Source of the DNA: Candidatus Neomarinimicrobiota bacterium
GTDB taxonomy: Bacteria; Fidelibacterota; Fidelibacteria; Fidelibacterales; Fidelibacteraceae
Length of the DNA: 64,000 nucleotides
Assembly: GCA_021157965.1 (NCBI GenBank)
Contig: JAGGVO010000041.1
Location: forward strand, 1 to 64,000
Direction: 5' to 3'
Position 1 is the stretch's first letter; every line of letters starts with the position of its first letter. The position numbers and the translations under genes are program-made. A model generated the notes under the pieces. That model had not been told where the DNA came from and ran no database searches. It saw nothing but the letters and a program-made list of their open reading frames with translations. This document shows positions 53,628 to 62,538 of this stretch, one piece after another.

Positions 53628-55070
53628 TTAACCCACGCTGCCTTCAAGGCTTACGGTGAGGAGTTTCTGGGCTTCTACGGCAAACTCCATGGGCAGACGT
53701 TTAAAAACTTCCCTGGCATAACCGTTAATAATCACACCGATGGCTTCTTCCGTGCCGATTCCCCGCTGATTGCAGTAAAAAAGCTGGTCTTCATTGATTT
53801 TGGATGTGGTCGCTTCGTGTTCCACATTGGCGGTGGGATTGTCCACCTCCAGATAGGGAAAAGTATGGGCTCCACACCGATCGCCAATCAAAAGGGAATC
53901 ACATTGGGAGTAATTTTTTGCGTAATCGGCTTTGGGACCGATTTTCACCAGACCCCGATAGGAATTATTGCTGTAACCGGCAGAAATTCCCTTAGAGATA
54001 ATCGTACTCCGGGTATTTTTTCCCAGGTGGATCATTTTGGTGCCGGTATCGGCCTGTTGCCGGTTGTTGGTGAGGGCCACGGAGTGAAATTCCCCCACGG
54101 AATTATCCCCCCGGAGAATGAGACTGGGATATTTCCAGGTAATGGCCGATCCTGTTTCTACCTGAGCCCAGGAGATTTTGGAATTATTACCGCACACACC
54201 CCGCTTCGTCACAAAATTATAAATTCCCCCTTTGCCGTCTTTATCCCCGGCATACCAGTTCTGAACAGTGGAATATTTAATCTCCGCCCCATCCAGGGCA
54301 ATGAGTTCCACAACCGCGGCATGGAGTTGATTTTCATCCCTCACAGGGGCAGTACACCCCTCCAGATAACTCACATAACTTCCTTCATCGGCCACAATCA
54401 GGGTCCGCTCAAATTGACCTGTATTTGCGGCATTGATGCGAAAATAGGTGCTGAGCTCCATGGGACATCGCACCCCTTTGGGCACATAGACAAAGGTGCC
54501 GTCTGTAAATACGGCGGAATTCAGGGCCGCGAAAAAATTATCCGTAGGGGGAACTACTGAGCCTAAATATTTTTTAATCAAATCGGGATATTCACGAATT
54601 GCCTCTGAAATGGGAAGAAAAATAATACCCAGTTCCTTGAGTTTATTTTTAAATGTTGTAGCAACAGATACACTGTCCATGACGGCATCTACTGCCACAC
54701 CGGCGAGAGCTGCCCGCTCTTCCAAAGGAATACCCAGCTTATTAAAAGTCTCAAGAATTGCCGGATCCACTTCCTCCAGGCTTTTCGGTCCATCTTTCTT
54801 TTTTGGAGCTGCATAATAGTAAATATCCTGATAATCGAAGGGAGGATATTTTATAAAAGCCCAGGCAGGCTCCTTCATCCCGGTCCAGCGCCGGTAGGCT
54901 TTCAGACGCCACCGCAACATGCTTTCCGGCTCCCCTTTCTTGGCACTTATCAAACGGATGATATCCTCATTCAGCCCCTTTGGAGCCATTTCCATTTCAA
55001 TATCCGTTACAAAACCAAATTCATACTCTTTCTTCGTCAGTGAATCAATATGCTCGCGATCCTTGCTCAT
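53628..55070 (-). CDS. sufB: Fe-S assembly scaffold SufB
   Basis: A 480-residue scaffold protein on which Fe-S clusters are built. ATG at 55070 follows GAGGAG by five bases; an in-frame ATG at 55088 lies too close to the promoter. Typical segments: [37 protein letters not shown] (conserved Cys), [20 protein letters not shown] and [20 protein letters not shown]. First gene of the sufBCDS-sufT-rrf2 run. Confidence 0.95.
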   Translation of the reverse strand: MSKDREHIDSLTKKEYEFGFVTDIEMEMAPKGLNEDIIRLISAKKGEPESMLRWRLKAYRRWTGMKEPAWAFIKYPPFDYQDIYYYAAPKKKDGPKSLEEVDPAILETFNKLGIPLEERAALAGVAVDAVMDSVSVATTFKNKLKELGIIFLPISEAIREYPDLIKKYLGSVVPPTDNFFAALNSAVFTDGTFVYVPKGVRCPMELSTYFRINAANTGQFERTLIVADEGSYVSYLEGCTAPVRDENQLHAAVVELIALDGAEIKYSTVQNWYAGDKDGKGGIYNFVTKRGVCGNNSKISWAQVETGSAITWKYPSLILRGDNSVGEFHSVALTNNRQQADTGTKMIHLGKNTRSTIISKGISAGYSNNSYRGLVKIGPKADYAKNYSQCDSLLIGDRCGAHTFPYLEVDNPTANVEHEATTSKINEDQLFYCNQRGIGTEEAIGVIINGYAREVFKRLPMEFAVEAQKLLTVSLEGSVG

Positions 55071-55097
55071 GGTCTCCTCGGTTTTCATTTGAACGAG

Positions 55098-55127
55098 AGT
55101 TTACTCAAATCTATACTATTTTGTCAA
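55098..55127 (-). promoter_or_regulatory. Candidate suf operon promoter
   Basis: On the minus strand, the consensus -35 TTGACA (55127-55122) and a weaker -10 TAAACT (55103-55098) are 18 bases apart. The transcript would begin about 20 bases before the sufB ATG. Confidence 0.5.
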
Positions 55128-55131
55128 GATT
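55108..55131 (-). promoter_or_regulatory. Candidate Rrf2/IscR-type operator over the suf promoter
   Basis: A 24-base imperfect dyad: outer arms AATCT and AGATT, with inner AC and GT also in register. It covers the -35 box, so binding would block RNA polymerase. Size and TTGAC core fit sites known for Rrf2-family regulators, and such a regulator is encoded at the operon end. Confidence 0.5.
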
Positions 55132-55225
55132 AAAAGAAAAACTGTGTGATGGTTTCAACATGAAAACCCTTATGGGTATTCCAAACTTTTCATAAAAAAA
55201 TGAGGTGCTTACAGAAAAGATATCA

Positions 55226-55252
55226 CGGGGGGGTATTTCGATACACCCCCGG
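55226..55252. terminator. GC-rich stem-loop with TTCG loop
   Basis: GGGGGGGTAT and ATACACCCCC pair with one mismatch around TTCG; GGTTTTT follows on the plus strand. It lies about 110 bases after the minus-strand Nudix gene and upstream of the suf promoter, so it may insulate the two. The T-run is on the plus-strand side, where no gene is known to end. Confidence 0.45.
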
Positions 55253-55359
55253 TTTTTAGCTGGATAATTTTAAGTAAAGGCTCGGTGATTACTTCGGTTA
55301 GGTAAACAAGAATCTTTGTTGCACTATACAGAATAAAACGCTGTTTTTCAGTACACCGC

Positions 55360-55962
55360 TCAAAACTCTCCACTCACTATTCTAAACTCATTGAGTATCA
55401 TCGCTGTCGCCCCCCACACGTTCACCTGTGAAAAAAGAAATCCCGGGACTTCCCGCCCGTTTTCCAGTTTAAAGGTTTTATTTTCCGGGTGTCTGATGAG
55501 TTCTTCCAGGGATACGGGAATAACCTTGTCCACTTCGACAGGGTCGGGCTTAAAGGTAATGGCTTCCTCGGTAAGAGCCACGAAAGGGTAAACAATGAAT
55601 CCGCTGCGTGTAATGGCGAGCGGAGAGAGTTTTCCTGCAATTTCATGCGCTTTGATTTTAACACCAATTTCTTCTTCTGTTTCACGAATAGCGGTTTCCA
55701 AATAACTTTCTCCCGCTTCGTGATGCCCGCCAGGCAGACCAATCTGTCCCCGATGCGCATCATTTTCCCGGTCGCTCCTTCGAATCAAAGGAAAATATTG
55801 CCGACCATCCCGGGTATAAATCAGAATCATGGTGGCTGCGGGATAAAGATCCTCCAAAGGAATATCTTCACGATCTTCGGGCCACATTGCCCGGTGACTC
55901 GCCGCTCCCGGAAGAGGCCGGCTTAACATTATTTTCAGCGCATTTGCCGTCAGAACTTTCAT
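55360..55962 (-). CDS. CoA-type Nudix pyrophosphatase
   Basis: A 200-residue hydrolase that likely splits coenzyme A or its derivatives. The Nudix box is complete over GGHHEAGESYLETAIRETEE and the following EIGV. Just before it, PLIRRSDRENDAHRGQIGLP corresponds to the UPF0035 motif that marks CoA pyrophosphatases (NudL/YeaB). AAAGGAT precedes ATG. It is a single gene, divergent from the PAS protein gene. Confidence 0.87.
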   Translation of the reverse strand: MKVLTANALKIMLSRPLPGAASHRAMWPEDREDIPLEDLYPAATMILIYTRDGRQYFPLIRRSDRENDAHRGQIGLPGGHHEAGESYLETAIRETEEEIGVKIKAHEIAGKLSPLAITRSGFIVYPFVALTEEAITFKPDPVEVDKVIPVSLEELIRHPENKTFKLENGREVPGFLFSQVNVWGATAMILNEFRIVSGEF

Positions 55963-56153
55963 ATCCTTTAGTACAAAATCTCAAACAAAAGTTTCTCAAT
56001 AAGCAAAATTACAAAATAATTTCATAACAAATCCAGAATCCCTTATTAAGTCCACACGAGTTTTTTTAGATTTCAAAACCAACTTAAACCGAATGAAAAT
56101 TCCGGAGAAACCATGTTTGCCCGTAAAACTTTTCAGAACAATTATTCTTTTAC
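55963..56153. other. Divergent intergenic region
   Basis: 190 AT-rich bases between the minus-strand Nudix gene and the plus-strand PAS protein gene. Promoters for both must lie here; none is clear enough to mark. Confidence 0.5.
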
Positions 56154-59000
56154 ATGCTGAAAGGATCCGCTCCGGTGAAATATTTGCATAATATAAGCAA
56201 ACAAAAATACTATAAGATTTCCGTCTCCATACTTTTCGGCATTCTCAGCTTTACCCTGAATATTCATCCTTTGAATATTAACCTGGGGATCTTTGATATT
56301 CCTTTTTATATGGGAATTTTTTTCCCGGTGTACATAGCCATCGTATGGGGCTGGAAATATGGCTTGGTTTCAGCCTTTTCAGGGGGATATCTCTCAATTC
56401 TTCTCTTCCGACAAGGGACAGAATTTGGTGCGGTGTATTTTTTTGCTTTTTATATCCTGTGGGTTTTATGGCATGGACTGGGAGAAAAATTTTCCCGGGA
56501 AACCGGGAATACTATCTGGACAGACATGATCGTCCTCGATATATTCTACCGCTTTGTTATGATATTGAGCTCTTTTACCCTTTTTCCTGTGTTGCTTTCT
56601 TTCAAACCTTTCTTCTGGACCCATTCTACATACGCCCTGCCCTTTTCATCTGCTGAATTGGGTTATCATATCCTGATTCAATCCATCTTCGGGTTTTATT
56701 CCATTTTGTTTTTTCGTGTCGCTCTGACAAATTCGCAGGTGCGCCGTTTTTTTAACTTAAAGTCTCTCCCCTGGAAAAAGCATGTAAATATCTTTTTTCC
56801 GGGGTTGATTTTTCTGATCTTTCTGTATTGGATCTTTTCGGCATTTTTCCGGTATTTCATGATTTATTCCGGTACAATTCCATTTTTAAACATCCTGATT
56901 TATCAGACCCACAACCCATCGTTGATTCAGGATTTGGTGCCTGTTTATATCATGACGCTTTCGCTGATTTTACTCGAACAAAGAATCCGCAAGCTGCATC
57001 TCCAGTGGGAAAGCACCCTTACAGATGCCCGGAAAGGACACGAAGCACAGCTGCAGCGGGTGGAAATTTATGCAGAAAGTTTACGTTTGGTGAATGAATT
57101 ACTGGAGGTTACCCCTCCCGAAAATGTTTGGGAAAAAATCATCAGGGGATTAAACCGTTATAATCAATTAAAAAGTTTTTGGATTATCAAGTTATCGCCT
57201 GAAAAAAAATATACTTTTATAACTCCCGTTCCGGAAAAAGAGCGGAACGTGCTAACCCGTCTTTTAAACAGCCGGGATGGTCAAACACATCTACAGAAAC
57301 TGAAAAAAAGCAAAGATGTTGTCCCGGTTCCGGCAGTTGCCATCAATCGTAAGGAGCTTTTTCCTGATATATACCATGTTTTAATCAGCACCTGTCTTAC
57401 CCTTCCGACGGGAGACTTTTTCATTGCCTTTGTTGTGGAAGAAGAACTGACCGTCAGTGAGCTTTTTTCAAATATACTCCGTTTACTTGTCACCCTGCTG
57501 ATGCGAATTCATGACAAGAAAGAAATAGAAAATTCCGGTACCGGGTTTTCGGAAAAACAACAATTGAATAAAATTTTGATAGCTCACTATGCCCGCCTGT
57601 CCGGTTATTGGATTATTTGTAACGCATCCCATCAAATCAGGATGGCCAGTGAGGATTTTTTATCTTTTTCAGGATACAACCGGGCAGATATTTCAGGGCA
57701 TGACCTCCGGCGCATATTAAACATCCCGGAAAAAAACGAATCTTCCGGAGGGGCGGATACACCGGTTCCCGGTTTTCTGGTCCGGCAAAACGGCTCTCAA
57801 GCGCCGGTCCTTATAACATATATTCCTCTCAGCTCCAAAACGAACCCCGACTGGCTTATACATCTGGCGGATAATTTATCCGGTTACCTGAAACTGAAGG
57901 CTTATGAAAACAGAGAATTCAGATACAGATCCTATTTCAACAATATGAGCGATGCCTCCTTTGTCATTGACCGGACAACCCAGATCCTCGATGTCAACCA
58001 GGCGGCCTGTTCGCTGTTTAAATATCAACGGAATGAAATGATCGGTTTGAAAATCGCGGATATTGTCACTGAGGACGAAATCCCAAAAATTGACATTCAT
58101 ATACAGAATATCCTTAAAAATCAGGTTTCCCGTTTTGAAAGCACTCATGTCACCAAGAACGGTCACCGGGTTGCTACAGAGGTTCATGCCCGCCGGTTCT
58201 CAGAGCGGAATCATGAATTGATTCATGTGGTAATTCGCAATATAAGCGAACGGAAAGAACGGGAAGAAACCCTGATGCAGTTTTATGAAACGGCAAAAGC
58301 CATAGGGGATGCAGGCGGTATGCTTATACTGGGCTTTAATGAAGTGGGTAACATTCGTTATGCCAACACCCGGGCTCTTGAATTTTCCGGGTATGACATG
58401 TCCCGGTTACAGGAACGTTATTTTTACAATACCTTCATCTCTCCCGACCAGCAAAAAGATGCTCTGGTTTTTCTCGAATCCCTTGCACACCTTGAGAACA
58501 AACAAGGTCAAAAGATATATCCTTTCAGCGCCAAAGACGGTTCGGAAAAAATCATCCTGTGGGATTTTTCACATATCCGGAAAGAAAAGAGATACGACCT
58601 CTATTTTGCCATCGGAATCGAAGTGACAAGTTACTATAAGAAATTTGATGATATCCGACGAGAGCGGGATAATTATATGCAGTTGATGGAAAAGAGCCCT
58701 CTTCCCTGCCTTGTGACAGATCACAAAGGCTTGATTCTCAAAATCAATGCATCCTTTTCAACGTTACTGGACAAGCCCGATCACGCATTAAAATATCAAC
58801 CCCTGGATGTTTGTCTGGATTCTGAGGATTATCTTTCCCTGTATTCCCAAATTCCGGATCATTCAGGGCGTTCCATCCCGGGACGGAAAAGCACGTTGAA
58901 AGGGCCTGATCACAGGCAGATACCTGTCATTCTTTTTCTTTCAGTTCCCGATTCCCACACTGTGCTTCTTTTCGCAATTCCCGAAAAAGATTTACCCTGA
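56154..59000 (+). CDS. Membrane GAF/multi-PAS sensor without output domain
   Basis: A 948-residue inner-membrane sensor. About eight membrane segments fill residues 20-290 (FYMGIFFPVYIAIVWGWKYG resembles MASE-type or ECF-like sensors), then a coiled-coil linker, a GAF-like domain (about 300-480), and four PAS domains (about 485-600, 605-730, 735-850, 855-948; for example FVIDRTTQILDVNQAACSLF and CLVTDHKGLILKINASFSTL). The protein ends in the last PAS domain with a normal stop; there is no kinase, GGDEF, EAL or phosphatase part. A GTG at 56175, ten bases after AAAGGA, is another possible start. It may pass its signal by binding a partner kinase. It converges with the next gene, only five bases apart. 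Confidence 0.78.
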   Translation: MLKGSAPVKYLHNISKQKYYKISVSILFGILSFTLNIHPLNINLGIFDIPFYMGIFFPVYIAIVWGWKYGLVSAFSGGYLSILLFRQGTEFGAVYFFAFYILWVLWHGLGEKFSRETGNTIWTDMIVLDIFYRFVMILSSFTLFPVLLSFKPFFWTHSTYALPFSSAELGYHILIQSIFGFYSILFFRVALTNSQVRRFFNLKSLPWKKHVNIFFPGLIFLIFLYWIFSAFFRYFMIYSGTIPFLNILIYQTHNPSLIQDLVPVYIMTLSLILLEQRIRKLHLQWESTLTDARKGHEAQLQRVEIYAESLRLVNELLEVTPPENVWEKIIRGLNRYNQLKSFWIIKLSPEKKYTFITPVPEKERNVLTRLLNSRDGQTHLQKLKKSKDVVPVPAVAINRKELFPDIYHVLISTCLTLPTGDFFIAFVVEEELTVSELFSNILRLLVTLLMRIHDKKEIENSGTGFSEKQQLNKILIAHYARLSGYWIICNASHQIRMASEDFLSFSGYNRADISGHDLRRILNIPEKNESSGGADTPVPGFLVRQNGSQAPVLITYIPLSSKTNPDWLIHLADNLSGYLKLKAYENREFRYRSYFNNMSDASFVIDRTTQILDVNQAACSLFKYQRNEMIGLKIADIVTEDEIPKIDIHIQNILKNQVSRFESTHVTKNGHRVATEVHARRFSERNHELIHVVIRNISERKEREETLMQFYETAKAIGDAGGMLILGFNEVGNIRYANTRALEFSGYDMSRLQERYFYNTFISPDQQKDALVFLESLAHLENKQGQKIYPFSAKDGSEKIILWDFSHIRKEKRYDLYFAIGIEVTSYYKKFDDIRRERDNYMQLMEKSPLPCLVTDHKGLILKINASFSTLLDKPDHALKYQPLDVCLDSEDYLSLYSQIPDHSGRSIPGRKSTLKGPDHRQIPVILFLSVPDSHTVLLFAIPEKDLP

Positions 59001-59005
59001 AAGCT

Positions 59006-60322
59006 TTATTCTTCCACACGCTTCCGAATCAAGCGTGAAAAACGCGACAGATCATCAAGCGTTACCGGATTGTTCCGTTTATCCAGATTGATCACCATCC
59101 AGAATCCTTTTTTGATATTCTCTTCTTTCAGGCAATCAATCAATTTTTGCTGATGGCTGAATGCTCTGGTGCCGCTTTCATCATCCCACAATTCCAAAGC
59201 TGTCAGACAGCCCGGAGAGGGTGTAAAAGGATACCAGGCTTGTCCGGCATAAAAATCGGGGTTGATGGTGGTTCCATGGGCAATAATTTCGCTCCGGCCG
59301 GCTTTTCCTGCATAATAACTGGCATACACCGGAAGATAATCCCGCCACCGGGGAGGCAATACGGCCATATAATCGGTCCGGTCCCACAGGGTATCCGACG
59401 TATTTCCATGAAAAAATTCTTTCGGGTTTATTTCCCAGGGCATCTTCAGATCAACCACGGGTGTTGGACCGATAAAAACATTATCAGACCGGCTGATACC
59501 TCGCAAAGAATAGAGTCCTTCCGGCGTGTTTCCGTTTATAATATACCCGGGCAATCCGGAATTTGAGCGACCCAGGTGCCATACCGACCAGAGGGTCCGG
59601 TCATCTTCCATCTTCAGGCTTCCGTCGGCAAGGCGGCAAATAGTAACACCCGGATAATCTCTTTCCAGCCTGAAAAAGGTATAGAAAACAGGATAGCCCG
59701 GCAAAAAATCGGGAGACAGCACTTGATCAATGGGAGGCAGTTCAGGTCGGAAATGGAGTTCTGCCCTGAACATGCCCAGAACAGGATGGTTCGGCAGATG
59801 TCTGAATTTTTCAACCAGAAGATTCCTGATTTCCATTCCTGTCTGCAAATTAAATTGTGCGCGGTGCAAATAGAGAGCCGCCATGACAAACAGCTCGGGA
59901 TCATTTTCCTTCCGGAGAATTGACCGGACTTCCGGTACAAACTGCTCCGGATAAAGGCCGTAAATCACTTCCAATAAAGCCTGTTTCAGATCATTATCCA
60001 ATGTTGCATAGCGTCCAAGTGCCTTTTTAATGGCATTTCCCGCGATTTCCGAGCGGTATTGGGCCAGTCCCATAGCCCGGCAGGCATTTGCCCAGGCTTC
60101 CCTGTTGGATGCATTTGGAGGATTTTGGATAGCCGCCAGGATGGTTGAATCAATAAGGTTTTTCCTGAATGTTTCGCGATTTTCCGCCAGCGTCCTTTCC
60201 GCAAACGGTTCACGGGGAATGAACATGAAAATCACAAGAACGATTAGCAGGATAAACGCTCCACTGATAATCAGAAACCGGCGCGGTGGGATTTTAACAG
60301 AAACAAGAGGATTTATTTTCAT
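59006..60322 (-). CDS. Membrane-anchored protein with divergent L,D-transpeptidase-like domain
   Basis: A 438-residue protein with a single N-terminal membrane anchor (residues about 16-34), a helical HEAT-like region to about 190, and a C-terminal domain with GNTPEGLYSLRG, IAHGTTINPD (His349-Gly350) and PSPGCLTALEL (Cys372). This order resembles the YkuD L,D-transpeptidase site (HG...SHGC), but His is replaced by Pro and the following Arg is missing. If active it would act on peptidoglycan in the periplasm. It overlaps the upstream aldo/keto reductase gene by four bases. The call rests on motif spacing only. Confidence 0.5.
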   Translation of the reverse strand: MKINPLVSVKIPPRRFLIISGAFILLIVLVIFMFIPREPFAERTLAENRETFRKNLIDSTILAAIQNPPNASNREAWANACRAMGLAQYRSEIAGNAIKKALGRYATLDNDLKQALLEVIYGLYPEQFVPEVRSILRKENDPELFVMAALYLHRAQFNLQTGMEIRNLLVEKFRHLPNHPVLGMFRAELHFRPELPPIDQVLSPDFLPGYPVFYTFFRLERDYPGVTICRLADGSLKMEDDRTLWSVWHLGRSNSGLPGYIINGNTPEGLYSLRGISRSDNVFIGPTPVVDLKMPWEINPKEFFHGNTSDTLWDRTDYMAVLPPRWRDYLPVYASYYAGKAGRSEIIAHGTTINPDFYAGQAWYPFTPSPGCLTALELWDDESGTRAFSHQQKLIDCLKEENIKKGFWMVINLDKRNNPVTLDDLSRFSRLIRKRVEE

Positions 60323-61317
60323 GATTTGCCTTCCAGAATATGGTCGATTTTTTCCAGCTCTTCTTTTGAAAATTGTGTGTTTCGGGAAGCTTTTAAAGCA
60401 TCATCAATATGGGAAATTTTCCGGGCCCCGATAATGGCAGTGCTTACTTCCGGCCTGCGGAGGACCCAGGATACGGCCATTTGCGACATGGTTTGTCCCC
60501 GGTTTTCGGCAATATGACTCAGGGCGCGGACCTTATTCAGCATTTGCTCAGTGATGTGTTCAGGTTTTAAAAATCCTTCCGGTCTGCCGGCCCGGGAATC
60601 TTTCGGGATGCCGTTCAGATATTTTCCCGTCAATACACCCTGCTGAAGAGGTGAAAAGACTGCACAACCTATCCCTTCGGACCGGAGTACATCAAAGAGT
60701 CCTTTTTCGATATCCCGGTACAGCATATTGTACTTGGGCTGGTGAATCCGGCAGGGTGTTCCCAGGGAGGAAAGAATTTCAGCGGCTTTCAGTGTCTGTT
60801 CCGGCGAATAGGATGAAACACCTATATAAAGTGCTTTCCCGCTCCGGACGATATGGTCCAAAGCCATCATGGTTTCTTCAAGGAGTGTTTCCGGGTCGGG
60901 TCGGTGGTGGTAGAAAATATCCACATAGTCAAGACCCATTCTTTGAAGGCTTTGATCCAGGCTGGCAATCAGATATTTCCGGCTTCCTCCGTTGCCATAA
61001 GGTCCCGGCCACATAAGATATCCTGCCTTGGTTGAAATCACCAGTTCGTCCCTCCGGCCGGTCAGGTCTTCTTTGAGAATCCGGCCGAATGTCTTCTCCG
61101 CCGTGCCGAAAGCGGGACCGTAATTATTGGCCAGGTCAAAATGGGTAATGCCGTTATCAAAAGCATGAAGGATCAGCTTTCGCGCGTTTTCATGGATATC
61201 CACACTGCCGAAATTGTGCCAGAGTCCTAAAGATATCTGCGGCAGCTTCAAACCGCTTTTTCCGCAAAAACGGTAATCCATCTTTTCATATCGTTCATCA
61301 TAAGGTAGATAATTCAT
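60319..61317 (-). CDS. Aldo/keto reductase, YghZ-like
   Basis: A 332-residue NADPH-dependent reductase. The family catalytic set is visible: Asp and Tyr in FDLANNYG, Lys in VISTKAGYL, and His in IFYHHRPD. MDYRFCGKSGLKLPQISLGL and AVFSPLQQGVLTGKYLNG place it near YghZ/Kv-beta types, which reduce L-glyceraldehyde 3-phosphate or methylglyoxal. Met13 is an alternative start. The gene leads a two-gene unit with the transpeptidase-like gene. Confidence 0.9.
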   Translation of the reverse strand: MNYLPYDERYEKMDYRFCGKSGLKLPQISLGLWHNFGSVDIHENARKLILHAFDNGITHFDLANNYGPAFGTAEKTFGRILKEDLTGRRDELVISTKAGYLMWPGPYGNGGSRKYLIASLDQSLQRMGLDYVDIFYHHRPDPETLLEETMMALDHIVRSGKALYIGVSSYSPEQTLKAAEILSSLGTPCRIHQPKYNMLYRDIEKGLFDVLRSEGIGCAVFSPLQQGVLTGKYLNGIPKDSRAGRPEGFLKPEHITEQMLNKVRALSHIAENRGQTMSQMAVSWVLRRPEVSTAIIGARKISHIDDALKASRNTQFSKEELEKIDHILEGKS

Positions 61318-61473
61318 GCTATACTCCTTTATTGATGAGTTCCGGGTTGAGCCCGTGAGCTTATGAATTTCAGCTTCTCACAGCGTTCAATGTTCAAATA
61401 CCGCTGCGCAGCATTCAATCAATCCCCGTCTATCCGTCTCCCGCTCTTCTTCATACCTTGTACTGTCGTGCCA

Positions 61474-62436
61474 TCACGCCTCCGTGACAACATTCATCTT
61501 TTCTCCACGAATAAATGCTTCCAAATTCTCCACTGCCGTATTCAACAGGCGTTCCCGGGCGGCATGGGTTGCCCAGGCAATGTGGGGAGTAATAAAACAG
61601 TTAGGTATGCCTATCAGGGGATGGTCGGCCGGCGGAGGTTCCTTATCCAGCACATCCAGGCCCGCACCACGGATCGTCCCGTTTTTTAAAGCTTCTGCCA
61701 AATCCCGGTTGTTGATGAGCCCGCCCCGGCTTGTATTAATCAAAAAGGCTTTTTTCTTCATCATTTTCAGGTGATGCTTATCCACAATCTCGTGTGTTTC
61801 CGATGTCAGGGGACAATGCAACGTGAGAATGTCACTTGTTTTGAAAAGGGTTTTTACGGAAACCGCACGCCAGGAAGACGGTACGGATGAAGGAACCTGT
61901 GTATCATAATAGATGATGTTCATGCCAAAACCGTATCCGATGTCCGCCACGGCTTTGCCGATGCGCCCCAACCCAAGAACGCCCAGTATCAGTCCGTCAA
62001 GTTCAATCAGGGGATGTTCCCAATAACAATAATCCGGGGCTTTTGACCAGTTTCCCGATTGCACGCTTTTGTTATGATCGGCAAGACGGTGCACCAGATT
62101 GAGAATGTGGGCAAAGGTCATCTGGGCTACAGACCGTGTGCCGTAGGAGGGCACATTTGTGACGGTAATCCCCCTTTCCTGAGCCGCCTTTACATCGACG
62201 CTGTCGTATCCGGTCGCTAAAACACCCACATATTTTAAATCCGGCAGTTGTTCCAGCACGGCCCGGGACAACCGGGTTTTATTTGAGAGGATGACATGGG
62301 CGCCTGAAGCCCTTTCAATGATTTGAACATCCTGCGTGCGGTCGTAAATCGTCACATCACCCAATGCATTTAATTTCTTCCAATCCAAATCTCCGGGATT
62401 GAGAGTATATCCTTCCAGTACAACGATTTTCATCAT
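61474..62436 (-). CDS. D-2-hydroxyacid dehydrogenase (glycerate dehydrogenase-like)
   Basis: A 320-residue NAD-dependent dehydrogenase. The Rossmann motif GVLGLGRIGKAVADIGYGFG and the catalytic set are present: Arg in LINTSRGGLI, Glu in LDVLDKEPPP, and His in FITPHIAWAT. It is closest to glycerate/hydroxypyruvate dehydrogenases (HprA type). GGAG lies seven bases before ATG at 62436, within the end of the 32-codon ORF upstream, so the two may be coupled. Confidence 0.9.
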   Translation of the reverse strand: MMKIVVLEGYTLNPGDLDWKKLNALGDVTIYDRTQDVQIIERASGAHVILSNKTRLSRAVLEQLPDLKYVGVLATGYDSVDVKAAQERGITVTNVPSYGTRSVAQMTFAHILNLVHRLADHNKSVQSGNWSKAPDYCYWEHPLIELDGLILGVLGLGRIGKAVADIGYGFGMNIIYYDTQVPSSVPSSWRAVSVKTLFKTSDILTLHCPLTSETHEIVDKHHLKMMKKKAFLINTSRGGLINNRDLAEALKNGTIRGAGLDVLDKEPPPADHPLIGIPNCFITPHIAWATHAARERLLNTAVENLEAFIRGEKMNVVTEA

Positions 62437-62439
62437 GAT

Positions 62440-62538
62440 TTACTCCATGGCGGGAATCAGGGCATTTTCAACGGCTTTTAACAGTGCTTTGCTTGTTGTT
62501 GCAGCACCTGCCCAAAGATGGTCACGAAAATGTTTCAT
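62440..62538 (-). CDS. 32-residue ORF resembling the C-terminus of an FMN_bind domain
   Basis: ATG directly follows the lipase TAA (TAAATG), with GGGAG about ten bases upstream, and the ORF ends with TAA three bases before the dehydrogenase start. Part of the product, AGAATTSKALLKAVENAL, is very like the end of FMN_bind domains (SGATTSSKAL...AVENAL), where the Thr is the FMN attachment site used by ApbE. It could be a gene remnant, a tiny peptide, or chance. It is too short to judge by length alone. Confidence 0.4.
   Translation of the reverse strand: MKHFRDHLWAGAATTSKALLKAVENALIPAME

Noticed and set aside
53574-54560. Long plus-strand open frame of 328 codons opposite sufB
   Set aside because: It is the antisense shadow of the well-conserved sufB gene and has no domain of its own.
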